Assembly (NCBI GenBank): GCA_913055135.1
Contig: CAJXJV010000048.1
Location: forward strand, 1-8,543
Direction: 5' to 3'
Source: an uncultured Desulfurobacterium sp.
Lineage (GTDB): Bacteria; Aquificota; Aquificia; Desulfurobacteriales; Desulfurobacteriaceae
Length of the DNA stretch: 8,543 nt
Shown one piece after another: positions 1 through 7,174 of this stretch (the first letter of the stretch is position 1; each line of letters begins with the position of its first letter). The notes under the pieces were generated by a model that saw nothing but the letters and a program-made list of their open reading frames with translations, made no database searches and was not told the DNA's origin. Made by a program: the position numbers and the translations under genes.

Positions 1-1403
1 TGGATAACATTCTTTCCTCTCTTGGAGGGGGAGCTGTTGGAGCGATAAACGAAAGTAATACCAGGGTTGTTATCAGCAGAAGCGATCTGGACGTTCAGAA
101 TCTGACTGTTTCCTACTATGGTCAGGACTCTAAAAACTGTAAAGTGATTAATGGTGAAGCTGAAGAGGTTGAAAAATATTATTCTACGGGACTGATTCCG
201 GCAGATGAGTATAAAGTAAAAAAAGAAAGTGATTCCAATAGTCCTTATTACTCTCTTATGAATTCTTCTGCAGTTAAGAATGTTTCTGTTTATACCTGTG
301 AGATAAAGAACATAGTTCCTGACCCTATTCAAACTAAACTTGTTACGGATAAAGGATATGATTTACCAGAGGTTTGCTCTGGACGGGAGGATGCGGGTAA
401 TGGACTTTATAAGTGTTATCTTCCAGAAAATATCGGGATAAGTGGCGGTTGTGGAATTGGATTTGAATACAAATTTGCAGGTAGTTTTGGTACATCGTGG
501 AACATTCCTGACGACCCAATTATCTACATATCTGTTGGTGATGAAGTTGTAAAAAATGTGTGGAATCATTCAGGAGACATTACTCCTTCAAAAGGTTCTT
601 ATGAAGGAGTATGTGAATCTCCTGCTAAGGTTACAGTAAAGTATGGTAACTCTGGAGGATGTAACGGAGTTCCAACAGGAACTTTCTACATTCTCGTTAA
701 AGAAGTTCCCAATTTAAAGCTTATTTCTTCAAATAACTGCAACCTGCCAGCAAATTGCAAACTAAAGGAAAGAGAAGTCTGTGATCAGAACGGTCAAAAC
801 TGCGTTACCGTTGAGAAAGATTCTGTCAGGATTAATGTTTTACCGTTCTGTTACACATCCACTTCTTCGGAACTTGGAAGACAGTGGAAAATCTGTGCAG
901 ATGGAAACTCCATAACAGCTGTTGATCCCGATGGTAACAGTTATGTTTTAAAAAATGGAGAGAACAGCTGGTTCTGGATAAAAGAAACCTACGAATGTGA
1001 AGAAGACAACCAATACAAGTTCGATCCCAAAAGAACTCAAACTGTCCTGGAATCAGCAAATCCCGATACCGGAGATTATCAGGATACTCTCGGTCAAGGA
1101 CACATACCTCTCGATAACCTTAAAACAGAGCATATAGACTGTCCTATTGCCTGTATGGTAAGAATTCCAGAGAAGTCTGGAACTGTTTATTCTGATGAGA
1201 CAACTAAAGACACCACAACCTATCGAAGAGAAATTAGAACGTGTAAAAAAGATGAGAACGGTAATTATTACTGCCCGATTTCTCCTGGAGAAGAAATAGA
1301 ACAGGATTGCGGTTGTGTTGACGGTTTTGGTTTAGCAGCAACTACCCTACAGGCTATTTATCAGGCTTCCAAAGACATTATCTGTTCAAGTTCTCCACCG
1401 TAA
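1..1403 (+). CDS. Cysteine-rich exported protein of a conjugation locus (5' partial)
   Basis: The frame is open from the left edge (first whole codon at 3) to the TAA at 1401-1403, giving 466 visible residues. The real start and any signal peptide lie upstream. A GTG at 144 could be read as a start, but nothing like a Shine-Dalgarno site precedes it and the 47 codons before it are open and protein-like, so I treat the gene as truncated. The visible protein has about 21 cysteines, many Gly/Asn/Ser/Tyr-rich stretches and no membrane segment, which suits an oxidised periplasmic or surface protein. The last 90 residues are densest in Cys: CPIAC near visible residue 380, then a CP..PGEE segment, then DCGC at 436 and a final helix-like stretch ending in CSSS. 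I cannot assign a family. Its place 15 bases before a traN gene suggests a mating-pair formation role. A TraN-like N-terminal half or TraN partner is a guess. Confidence 0.8.
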   Translation, partial: DNILSSLGGGAVGAINESNTRVVISRSDLDVQNLTVSYYGQDSKNCKVINGEAEEVEKYYSTGLIPADEYKVKKESDSNSPYYSLMNSSAVKNVSVYTCEIKNIVPDPIQTKLVTDKGYDLPEVCSGREDAGNGLYKCYLPENIGISGGCGIGFEYKFAGSFGTSWNIPDDPIIYISVGDEVVKNVWNHSGDITPSKGSYEGVCESPAKVTVKYGNSGGCNGVPTGTFYILVKEVPNLKLISSNNCNLPANCKLKEREVCDQNGQNCVTVEKDSVRINVLPFCYTSTSSELGRQWKICADGNSITAVDPDGNSYVLKNGENSWFWIKETYECEEDNQYKFDPKRTQTVLESANPDTGDYQDTLGQGHIPLDNLKTEHIDCPIACMVRIPEKSGTVYSDETTKDTTTYRREIRTCKKDENGNYYCPISPGEEIEQDCGCVDGFGLAATTLQAIYQASKDIICSSSPP

Positions 1404-1407
1404 TCAA

Positions 1408-1415
1408 GAGGGAGG
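1408..1415 (+). promoter_or_regulatory. Ribosome binding site of the giant traN gene
   Basis: The purine run GAGGGAGG ends three bases before the ATG at 1419. It is a near-ideal Shine-Dalgarno sequence, though closely spaced. It lies in the 15-base gap after the upstream stop, which has no room for a terminator, so the two genes are probably co-transcribed. It supports the ATG at 1419 as the start, as does the signal peptide that follows. Confidence 0.8.
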
Positions 1416-1418
1416 AAA

Positions 1419-1475
1419 ATGAAAAAACTGTTGACTGCTTTAATCGTTTTCTCTTTTACTGCTACTGCTTATGCA
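1419..1475 (+). other. Sec signal peptide of the giant TraN
   Basis: Residues 1-19 show a short basic start (MKK), a hydrophobic core (LLTALIVFSFTA) and an A-Y-A motif just before the predicted cut. There is no lipobox cysteine, so signal peptidase I rather than II is expected. The protein should therefore enter the periplasm unanchored by lipid, where its many cysteines can be oxidised. Confidence 0.85.
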
Positions 1476-4400
1476 TTAACAGGTAGTTTTTTCCAGGATG
1501 ATAGGGAATATGGTCTTACAGAGGATTTTTACTCAGTTGCAGAGATAGATAACATTACTCTCTCTGATGATTGCTATCTTATTCCCTGTACTGATGCTAT
1601 TAATTATCTGGATAATCTAACTTTTCCAGTTGACTATCTTATATGTGATAGCGGAATAATTGATACGCATTCAAAGAAGAAATGCCAGATTCTTAAACTG
1701 TCCGGTAAGAAGTATGTTGAATGTAATGGAGATCTTTTGCCTGCAGATGAAAAATTCAGAGCTTTTGTTTCCTGTCCTATTTTCCCTGAAGAAAATGCTA
1801 CTGAAAATGCAACAGATAATGAAACTCCAGCTTATCTCAACTTCACTCCAGAAAACGGAACCTATTATTGTGCCAAGGACATAAACGGCAACAACTTCTT
1901 TGATAACGAAGCTGAAATTCAGCAGTGTATTAAAGCCGATAACGGAAAAGGTTATGTCTGTCCTATAGATAAAGTTTCCTGCGAAGCGACTTACGAAAAA
2001 CCTCTATGTCCTGAAGGAACTTTAAACACAGAAAGGGACATGTGTCAGGCAGATGCAGTTATCAAGTGTCCCTCTGGCTACAAATGGGATTCTTCACTTG
2101 ACAAATGCCTCAAGGAGCCTCAATGCCCTGATGGAGGAACTTTCAATCCTGAAACTGATAGATGTGAAAAAAAGGTTATAAACGAATGTCCTGATGGATA
2201 CAGCTATGACCAGAATAGAGATGTTTGTTATAAGAATGTGATTTGTCCAGTGGGAACAACTTATAACCCCTCAACCGATAGATGCGAGAAAGACCCAATT
2301 TATCTCTGTCCTGCTGGTTATACTTACAACTATTCTATCGATAAGTGCGAAATGTCTCCATCCTGTCCAGCAGGAACAACCTATAATCCTGAAAGAGATA
2401 GATGTGAAAAGAATTTGGGAGAATGTCCTGAAGGTTATACCTATAATGCCGTTCTTGATAAGTGTGTTAGAAGTGTTGAATGTCCCGACGGAGGAACTCT
2501 TAACCCAAATACAGATAAGTGCGAACTCCAGGCAACAAAGGTGTGTCCAGATGGCTGGACTTTAAATGAATCAACTGGAAAATGTGAAAAAGCTCCTGTC
2601 TGCCCGGAAGGAGGAACTTACAGCAAGGAAGATAACCTTTGTCTTGTTTCCATAACAGGAACTGTTTGCCCTGAAGGATACACTTACAGTTCTACTCTTA
2701 AAACCTGCATAAGAGAACCTGTTTGTCCTTCAGGAAGTATTTACAATAAAAATACTGATAGATGCGAGGCTTATCCTTCCTATGACTGTCCTTCTGGTTG
2801 GAGCTACAACTCCAGCTTAAAAGTTTGTGAAAGGAATCCATCCTGTCCTTCTGGAATGACATATAACTCAGAAAGGAATAGGTGTGAAAAGGCTATAAGC
2901 TCCTGTCCGGAGGGTTATACCTACAACAAGGTTCTCAATAAATGTGTGAAAAATGTTATCTGTCCTAATGGAGGAGTGTTAAATTCTTCAACTGATAAAT
3001 GTGAACTCCAACCTGACAAAGTATGTCCTTCCGGGTGGACTCTGAATGAATCAAGCGGAAAGTGTGAAAAAAGTCCTGATTGTCCTTCAGGAGGTTCATA
3101 CGATAAAAACCTGAATCTCTGTATTTTATCTGCGGAAATTAAATGTTCTGACGGATACACATATTCATCTGAACTCAATGCATGTGTAAAAGAACCTGAG
3201 TGTCCATCAGGGAGCACTTACAATGTAAACACTGATAGATGCGAGACACTATCTGAGCCAGAGTGTCCCGAAGGCTGGACATATAACGCTGATAAAGAAA
3301 AGTGCGAAAAAGACCCTGAATGTCCCGAAGGCTGGAGCTATAGTTCTAAATATCATTTCTGTTATAGACCTATTTCCTGTCCACAGGGATATACCTACAA
3401 TGCAGTTCTGGATAGATGTGTTTACAGTGGAGAAATCTGTCCTCAAGGTGGAGTTTTAAATCCTGATACGGATAAATGCGAAATAGTTGCAAATACCGAG
3501 TGCCCTGAGGGATACACTTATGACAATAAGACAGGCTGGTGTAAAGCTTCTCCGATTTGTCCGGAAGGTTCAGCTTTCGATTCAAAACATGATGTATGTG
3601 TAGTTTCAGCAAAAGTAAAGTGTCCCTGGGGCTACACTTACGACGGCAATCTTGGCAAATGCGTGGATGAGCCGTATTGTTATCAAGGAAATTACAACTC
3701 TAAAACAGATAGGTGTGAAAGACCTCCAAGTAAGAAATGTCCTTCAGGCTATTCTTACAACAGTGCAACTAAAAAATGCGAAAAAGACCCTGAATGTCCA
3801 AGTGGTATGACATATTCGAAATCCTTGAGTAAATGTGTTGCCTATGCAGAAGCTAAATGTCCTTCAGGTTATTCTTACAACAGTGCAACTGGAAGATGCG
3901 AGGCAAATCCTATCTGTCCGAGTGGATTTACTTACAACTCAGCAACTAACAGATGTGAAACTGGAGCGAGTATTAGCTATACCTGTTCTTCCAACGGTCA
4001 GAGTTATTCAAGTTTATCTACCTGTCAGGCTAATTGTCAGACAAGTGGGAGTTGTAGTAAGGGCATGCAGTATTGTAAAGTTGAAAGAACTGTTCAACTT
4101 ACTTCGCTGTCCAGTTATGAATGTCTTTCAGGATGTTGTGATGCTTATAAATATCTTAAATCTCAGTGTGTAAATCCTTGGGATTCGCCAACTTACGATC
4201 CCAGTGCTCCAGAATGCTCTATGAATTATAGTAGTATGGGATTTTGTCCTTGTTCTTCGTCATTGGAGAAGAAATGTGTTTTAGTTGATTCACCAATTGA
4301 TATAACGACAGGAATTGTCAGAGAAGTTTACATCTGTCCTTCTTCTATTTACATCTGTTCTCTCAACGGACAATCTTACTCTGACCTTTCAACCTGTCAG

Positions 4401-7172
4401 GCTAACTGTAAAACTACTGGAACCTGCTCTCAAGTAAGTAGCTGTCCTTCAGCTTCTACTCTATCTGGTAGTTTTTGTATAGCCAATCCTTCCTGTCCGT
4501 CAGGGGGAACTTTTGACGGAAGTGCAGACGTTTGCTATACCAGTCCATCCTATTCTTGTTCGGTGGGAACCTATGATAGCTCTTCAGGATACTGTGTAGA
4601 TGATGCTTATTGTGGGAATGGGAATTTAAACATAATTACTGATAAATGTGAGACTGACCTTCAAACTTACTGCCGTTATGGTTACACATATTCCTCTTCA
4701 GAGAACGTCTGTTACAGAAAACCCTACTGTAGTTTAGATGGAACTCTTGACAAAGAAGCTGACCTCTGCACTTACGAAGCTGATTTCCAGCGTCCTGAAG
4801 GCTTCACTTATAGTTCTACGCTTGGCGCATGTTATAAAGATGTATCCTGCCCTCCTTCTGACTCCTGGCATTTTTATAGTAAGTGGTTAAATGCATGCCT
4901 GAGCGGTATTTTAGGACAGCCTAAGTGTCCTAATGGATATACAGTGAAGTGGAAGTGGGGAAAAGGTTATTACTGTGAGGCAGATGTTTCGTGTCCTTCT
5001 CCAGGACATTACAACTCGGAAAATAATGTATGTGAAATTTACAACTATCAAGCATGCAAACAATTCTGCGGCGACATTTATGGTAACAGTTACTGTCCAA
5101 TTGCTTACTTTACTCCGCTTCATGCATGTATTGCCCTTGATACAGGACTTCCTTGCCCTATTGGCGCCCTTATTCAGGATAAATGTATGTTATCCCCTTC
5201 TCATGGTTGTCCATCAGGATTTTCCCTGGAAGGAAACCTTGTTTGCTATGCTCCAGCAAGCTGTTCTAATGGAAAGCTTGACACTTCAAAAGACATTTGT
5301 CTTTCTTCTCCTCAGTTTACCTGTCCATCTGGATACAGTTACAGCTCTTCTTATAAAGTGTGTTATACGTCAGCGAACTGTGGTAGTGGTTCTCTAAATA
5401 CCTCAAAAGATGTTTGTCAGCTTTCCTATGGTTTAAAGTGTCAATCACCTTATAGTCTCAACGGTAATATCTGTCAGTTATCTCCTTCCTGTCCTTCTTC
5501 AGGAAGCTACGATAAAGGACTGAATCTTTGCACGGTAAGTGTGGATTTCTGTGGAGATTACAGCTTTGATCCAAATCTTGACCTCTGCTATTCAGGAGCA
5601 AATTGCTATCAGGGAACTCTCAACACTTCAAGAGACAAATGTGAACTATCGCCAAACGTTTCCTGTAAACAGACAGGTTTTACCCTTCAGGGAGAAATCT
5701 GCTACGCTTCTGCGACATGTCCTGAAAGTGGGAACCTTGACACTTCTGACGACTACTGTAAGGTAAATGCTGAATATCTCTGTCCTTCTGGATACAGTTA
5801 CAGTTCAAGTTATGAAAAGTGTTACAGAAGTCCTGACTGTGGTGGCGGTTCTCTAAACCCTGAAAGTGATATATGCCAGCTTGCTTATACTCTAACCTGT
5901 CCGCCTGTTTACTCTCTTAGTGGAACTATCTGTCAACTAACTCCATCCTGTCCATCTCCAGGTTCCTACAACAAAAACATCAATCTCTGTGATGCGGGGA
6001 ATAACCTTTGTGGAAGTTTGCACTTTGATGCTTCTAATGACATTTGCTATATATCTGCTTCCTGCTCAAGTGGAGGAATTCTCAATAAGAACAGGGATAA
6101 GTGCGAAGTCGATATAACAGGAGTGGATTGTGGAAGTTATGAATACGATCCATCCGCAAGAGTCTGCCATACCAAAGATGATTACTGTGAGGGTAATCCT
6201 TACGATAACTCTTACAATCAATGTATAGCAACTGTTGGTAAAAATTGTGGGACCTATAACCTTTCGCCTGAAAACAACCAGCTCTGTATCAAAAAGATAG
6301 AGTGTCCGAAAGACAGTTCTTTCTCTTTAAGCAATACTGTCAGCTATTCTTCTGTTCTTGATAAATGTGTTTCGGATGCAGAGCATATCTGTCCATCTGG
6401 AGATACTTACGTTTATACCTGGAATAAAGATGTTCTGAAGTGCGAAGTAGTTCCTATATGTGTTAATGGAGTCTATACTCCTGAAACAGACGGTTGCTAT
6501 GTTGGAGACCTTACCTGTCCCATCGGAGATTATCCCTGTTTGCCTATAGGTGGAGAAAACTATTGTTCTCCCAATCCCTGCCAGAAGTGGGATGATGCTG
6601 TGGAAATAGACGATACTCCAGAAGGAATTAACGATAAAAAGAATGATGGTGAAGTGGACGAAAACGGTAATTGCTTAGGAACGATATACATCTTTAACGG
6701 ACATGATAAACGCTGTAGAACTCCCGGATTGGAAACAGGAGGGTCTAACTGCTGCAAAAAAACAAAAACGTGGTTCGGTCTTGGGATGTGTAAAGAAAGC
6801 GAAAAAGTCCTTGCCAAACTCCGTTCCTGGGGTAAGCTCGATGGTCAATGTCATTATGTGGGTTCCTACTGTTCCAAGAAGGTTCTTAAAGTTTGTGTTC
6901 AGAAGAAGAAAACTTTCTGCTGTTTTAACTCCGTTCTTGGCAGAATTATTCAGGAACAGGGAAGAAAACAGCTTGGAATTGGCTGGGGGGATGCAAAACA
7001 TCCCAACTGCAGGGGGTTCACTCCAGAGGAATTCCAGAAGATTGACTTCTCGAAGATAGATTTTAGTGAGTGGCTCCCTGAAATTGAGAAAAATGTAAGT
7101 AAATCAATAGCTAACGCTCAATCACGGATTGAGGGAGCTGCTCAAAAAATCAAGGATTACTATCAGAAATAG
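1419..7172 (+). CDS. traN: Giant TraN-type mating-pair stabilisation protein with Cys-module arrays
   Basis: This 1917-residue exported protein ends in a TraN domain. In F-type conjugation, TraN is an outer-membrane, disulfide-rich protein that stabilises donor-recipient contact. Visible layout: signal peptide 1-19 (MKK, hydrophobic core, cleavage after AYA); N-terminal region 20-196 with scattered Cys and an EF-hand-like loop near 154-166; first module array 197-846; distinct insert about 856-1003; second array 1009-1693; C-terminal TraN domain about 1700-1917. Each module runs C-P-x-G-[YGT]-[ST]-[YL]-N-x-x-x-[DG]-[KR]-C, joined by 4-7-residue linkers. I count about 65 by hand. The TraN call rests on the C-terminal signature: CPIGDYPC, NDGEVDENGNCLGT, SNCCKK, YCSKK, TFCCF, QGR.QLGIGWG, CRGFT and IDFSKIDFSEW. 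F TraN is about 600 residues, and the extra length is the arrays. I infer that they form a long rigid stalk or recipient-binding surface. The gene is preceded closely by another Cys-rich gene and followed by a hairpin. Confidence 0.9.
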   Translation: MKKLLTALIVFSFTATAYALTGSFFQDDREYGLTEDFYSVAEIDNITLSDDCYLIPCTDAINYLDNLTFPVDYLICDSGIIDTHSKKKCQILKLSGKKYVECNGDLLPADEKFRAFVSCPIFPEENATENATDNETPAYLNFTPENGTYYCAKDINGNNFFDNEAEIQQCIKADNGKGYVCPIDKVSCEATYEKPLCPEGTLNTERDMCQADAVIKCPSGYKWDSSLDKCLKEPQCPDGGTFNPETDRCEKKVINECPDGYSYDQNRDVCYKNVICPVGTTYNPSTDRCEKDPIYLCPAGYTYNYSIDKCEMSPSCPAGTTYNPERDRCEKNLGECPEGYTYNAVLDKCVRSVECPDGGTLNPNTDKCELQATKVCPDGWTLNESTGKCEKAPVCPEGGTYSKEDNLCLVSITGTVCPEGYTYSSTLKTCIREPVCPSGSIYNKNTDRCEAYPSYDCPSGWSYNSSLKVCERNPSCPSGMTYNSERNRCEKAISSCPEGYTYNKVLNKCVKNVICPNGGVLNSSTDKCELQPDKVCPSGWTLNESSGKCEKSPDCPSGGSYDKNLNLCILSAEIKCSDGYTYSSELNACVKEPECPSGSTYNVNTDRCETLSEPECPEGWTYNADKEKCEKDPECPEGWSYSSKYHFCYRPISCPQGYTYNAVLDRCVYSGEICPQGGVLNPDTDKCEIVANTECPEGYTYDNKTGWCKASPICPEGSAFDSKHDVCVVSAKVKCPWGYTYDGNLGKCVDEPYCYQGNYNSKTDRCERPPSKKCPSGYSYNSATKKCEKDPECPSGMTYSKSLSKCVAYAEAKCPSGYSYNSATGRCEANPICPSGFTYNSATNRCETGASISYTCSSNGQSYSSLSTCQANCQTSGSCSKGMQYCKVERTVQLTSLSSYECLSGCCDAYKYLKSQCVNPWDSPTYDPSAPECSMNYSSMGFCPCSSSLEKKCVLVDSPIDITTGIVREVYICPSSIYICSLNGQSYSDLSTCQANCKTTGTCSQVSSCPSASTLSGSFCIANPSCPSGGTFDGSADVCYTSPSYSCSVGTYDSSSGYCVDDAYCGNGNLNIITDKCETDLQTYCRYGYTYSSSENVCYRKPYCSLDGTLDKEADLCTYEADFQRPEGFTYSSTLGACYKDVSCPPSDSWHFYSKWLNACLSGILGQPKCPNGYTVKWKWGKGYYCEADVSCPSPGHYNSENNVCEIYNYQACKQFCGDIYGNSYCPIAYFTPLHACIALDTGLPCPIGALIQDKCMLSPSHGCPSGFSLEGNLVCYAPASCSNGKLDTSKDICLSSPQFTCPSGYSYSSSYKVCYTSANCGSGSLNTSKDVCQLSYGLKCQSPYSLNGNICQLSPSCPSSGSYDKGLNLCTVSVDFCGDYSFDPNLDLCYSGANCYQGTLNTSRDKCELSPNVSCKQTGFTLQGEICYASATCPESGNLDTSDDYCKVNAEYLCPSGYSYSSSYEKCYRSPDCGGGSLNPESDICQLAYTLTCPPVYSLSGTICQLTPSCPSPGSYNKNINLCDAGNNLCGSLHFDASNDICYISASCSSGGILNKNRDKCEVDITGVDCGSYEYDPSARVCHTKDDYCEGNPYDNSYNQCIATVGKNCGTYNLSPENNQLCIKKIECPKDSSFSLSNTVSYSSVLDKCVSDAEHICPSGDTYVYTWNKDVLKCEVVPICVNGVYTPETDGCYVGDLTCPIGDYPCLPIGGENYCSPNPCQKWDDAVEIDDTPEGINDKKNDGEVDENGNCLGTIYIFNGHDKRCRTPGLETGGSNCCKKTKTWFGLGMCKESEKVLAKLRSWGKLDGQCHYVGSYCSKKVLKVCVQKKKTFCCFNSVLGRIIQEQGRKQLGIGWGDAKHPNCRGFTPEEFQKIDFSKIDFSEWLPEIEKNVSKSIANAQSRIEGAAQKIKDYYQK
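2424..2903 (+). repeat. Eight-module super-repeat, copy A (480 bases)
   Basis: This copy starts at CPEGYTYNAVLDKC and holds eight modules, including CPDGWTLNESTGKC third, CPEGGTYSKEDNLC fourth and CPSGSIYNKNTDRC sixth. The next copy begins exactly 480 bases on with the same first module (CPEGYTYNKVLNKC). The modules before it (2226-2423) match positions 5-8 of the same order, so an eroded copy probably lies upstream. Confidence 0.8.
2904..3377 (+). repeat. Eight-module super-repeat, copy B (474 bases)
   Basis: Modules in order match copy A: CPEGYTYNKVLNKC first, CPNGGVLNSSTDKC second, CPSGWTLNESSGKC third, CPSGGSYDKNLNLC fourth, CPSGSTYNVNTDRC sixth. Linker lengths correspond almost everywhere, including the ILSAEIK stretch after module 4 against VSITGTV in A. 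Divergence at third codon positions shows that the duplication is not recent. Confidence 0.8.
3378..3857 (+). repeat. Eight-module super-repeat, copy C (480 bases)
   Basis: It opens with CPQGYTYNAVLDRC and CPQGGVLNPDTDKC, matching A1-A2 and B1-B2. Module 6 is shortened to CYQGNYNSKTDRC (11 residues between cysteines) and loses the proline. Two extra modules (3858-3956) follow before the array ends. They look like a recent local duplication of the last pair. Confidence 0.75.
3984..4427 (+). repeat. Insert domain bracketed by paired direct repeats, coding
   Basis: Two 24-residue elements of the form CSxNGQSYSxLSTCQANC, then x-T-x-G-x-C, lie at 3984-4055 and 4356-4427. They are equal in length and 372 bases apart. 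Between them is a 100-residue segment unrelated to the Cys modules but also Cys-rich (SGCC, FCPCSS). The insert separates the two arrays. Its function is unknown. A separately folded head or hinge within the stalk is possible. Confidence 0.8.
5322..5780 (+). repeat. Eight-module super-repeat, copy D (459 bases)
   Basis: It starts at CPSGYSYSSSYKVC, and its order parallels copies A-C: a TLN/SLN-type third module (CQSPYSLNGNIC), a fourth module CPSSGSYDKGLNLC very like B4, and a sixth ending TSRDKCE. The two modules just before it (5202-5321) match its own modules 7 and 8, pointing to a further partial copy upstream. Confidence 0.7.
5781..6245 (+). repeat. Eight-module super-repeat, copy E (465 bases)
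   Basis: It starts 459 bases after copy D with almost the same module (CPSGYSYSSSYEKC). Modules 2-6 align one to one with D: CGGGSLNPESDIC, CPPVYSLSGTIC, CPSPGSYNKNINLC, CGSLHFDASNDIC and CSSGGILNKNRDKC. Modules 7-8 are degenerate (CGSYEYDPSARVC, CEGNPYDNSYNQC). Confidence 0.7.
6516..7169 (+). other. TraN C-terminal domain (about 218 residues)
   Basis: Residues 1700-1917 carry the family signature: CPIGDYPC at the start, NDGEVDENGNCLGT, a CC pair at 1778-1779, FGLGMC, YVGSYCSKK, TFCCF, LGIGWG, CRGF at 1864 and an IDFSKIDFSEW segment, then a polar helix at the end. The same order is known in F-type TraN proteins, where this end carries conserved cysteines. It is the part that identifies the gene. 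Confidence 0.88.
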
Positions 7173-7174
7173 TC

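Larger units (their letters stand above)
2007..3956 (+). repeat. First Cys-module array (about 33 modules), coding
   Basis: Residues 197-846 hold about 33 consecutive Cys-to-Cys modules, nearly all with 12 residues between cysteines. Two flavours tend to alternate: CPxGYTYN...DKC and CPxGGTYNP.TDRCE. Linkers alternate between short (4) and longer (6-7), so two modules cover about 40 residues. Copies differ at many synonymous sites while Cys, Pro, Gly, aromatic and Asn positions hold, so the pattern is kept by protein-level selection. I see no stop or frame break anywhere in the array. Confidence 0.9.
4443..6497 (+). repeat. Second Cys-module array (about 34 modules), coding
   Basis: Residues 1009-1693 continue the module pattern but more loosely. 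Many modules lose the CP (CGSGSLN, CQSPYSLN, CYQGTLN), spacing varies from 8 to about 20 residues, and serine and tyrosine are more frequent. A central part (about 4840-5200) is irregular, with modules containing WHFYSKW and KWKWGKGY and an extra paired-Cys stretch (CKQFCGDIYGNSYC). The frame is uninterrupted. Module counts are by hand. Confidence 0.85.

Noticed and set aside
144..1403. GTG at 144 as the start of a complete 419-residue gene
   Set aside because: The frame is open to position 3, the upstream codons look like normal protein, and there is no ribosome binding site before the GTG, so the gene is best seen as running in from outside.
2921..3612. Open frames on the minus strand across the Cys arrays
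   Set aside because: They exist because the repeated codons of traN happen to avoid reverse-strand stops. Their products mirror the repeats and have no independent features.
2007..3956. CRISPR-like array of short regularly spaced repeats
   Set aside because: The repeats are in-frame coding units that differ at silent positions, the units between cysteines are conserved rather than unique, and no palindromic repeat or cas gene is present.
2007..6497. EGF, granulin or protist surface-protein type repeats, suggesting a eukaryotic source
   Set aside because: The spacing (C-x12-C with CP..Y.YN) does not match six- or twelve-cysteine eukaryotic modules, and the gene has a bacterial Shine-Dalgarno site, a bacterial signal peptide and a TraN C-terminus.
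2007..6497. Variable repeat region of a diversity-generating retroelement
   Set aside because: Differences between modules are spread over all bases with many silent changes and are not adenine-specific. No reverse transcriptase or template repeat is in the window.
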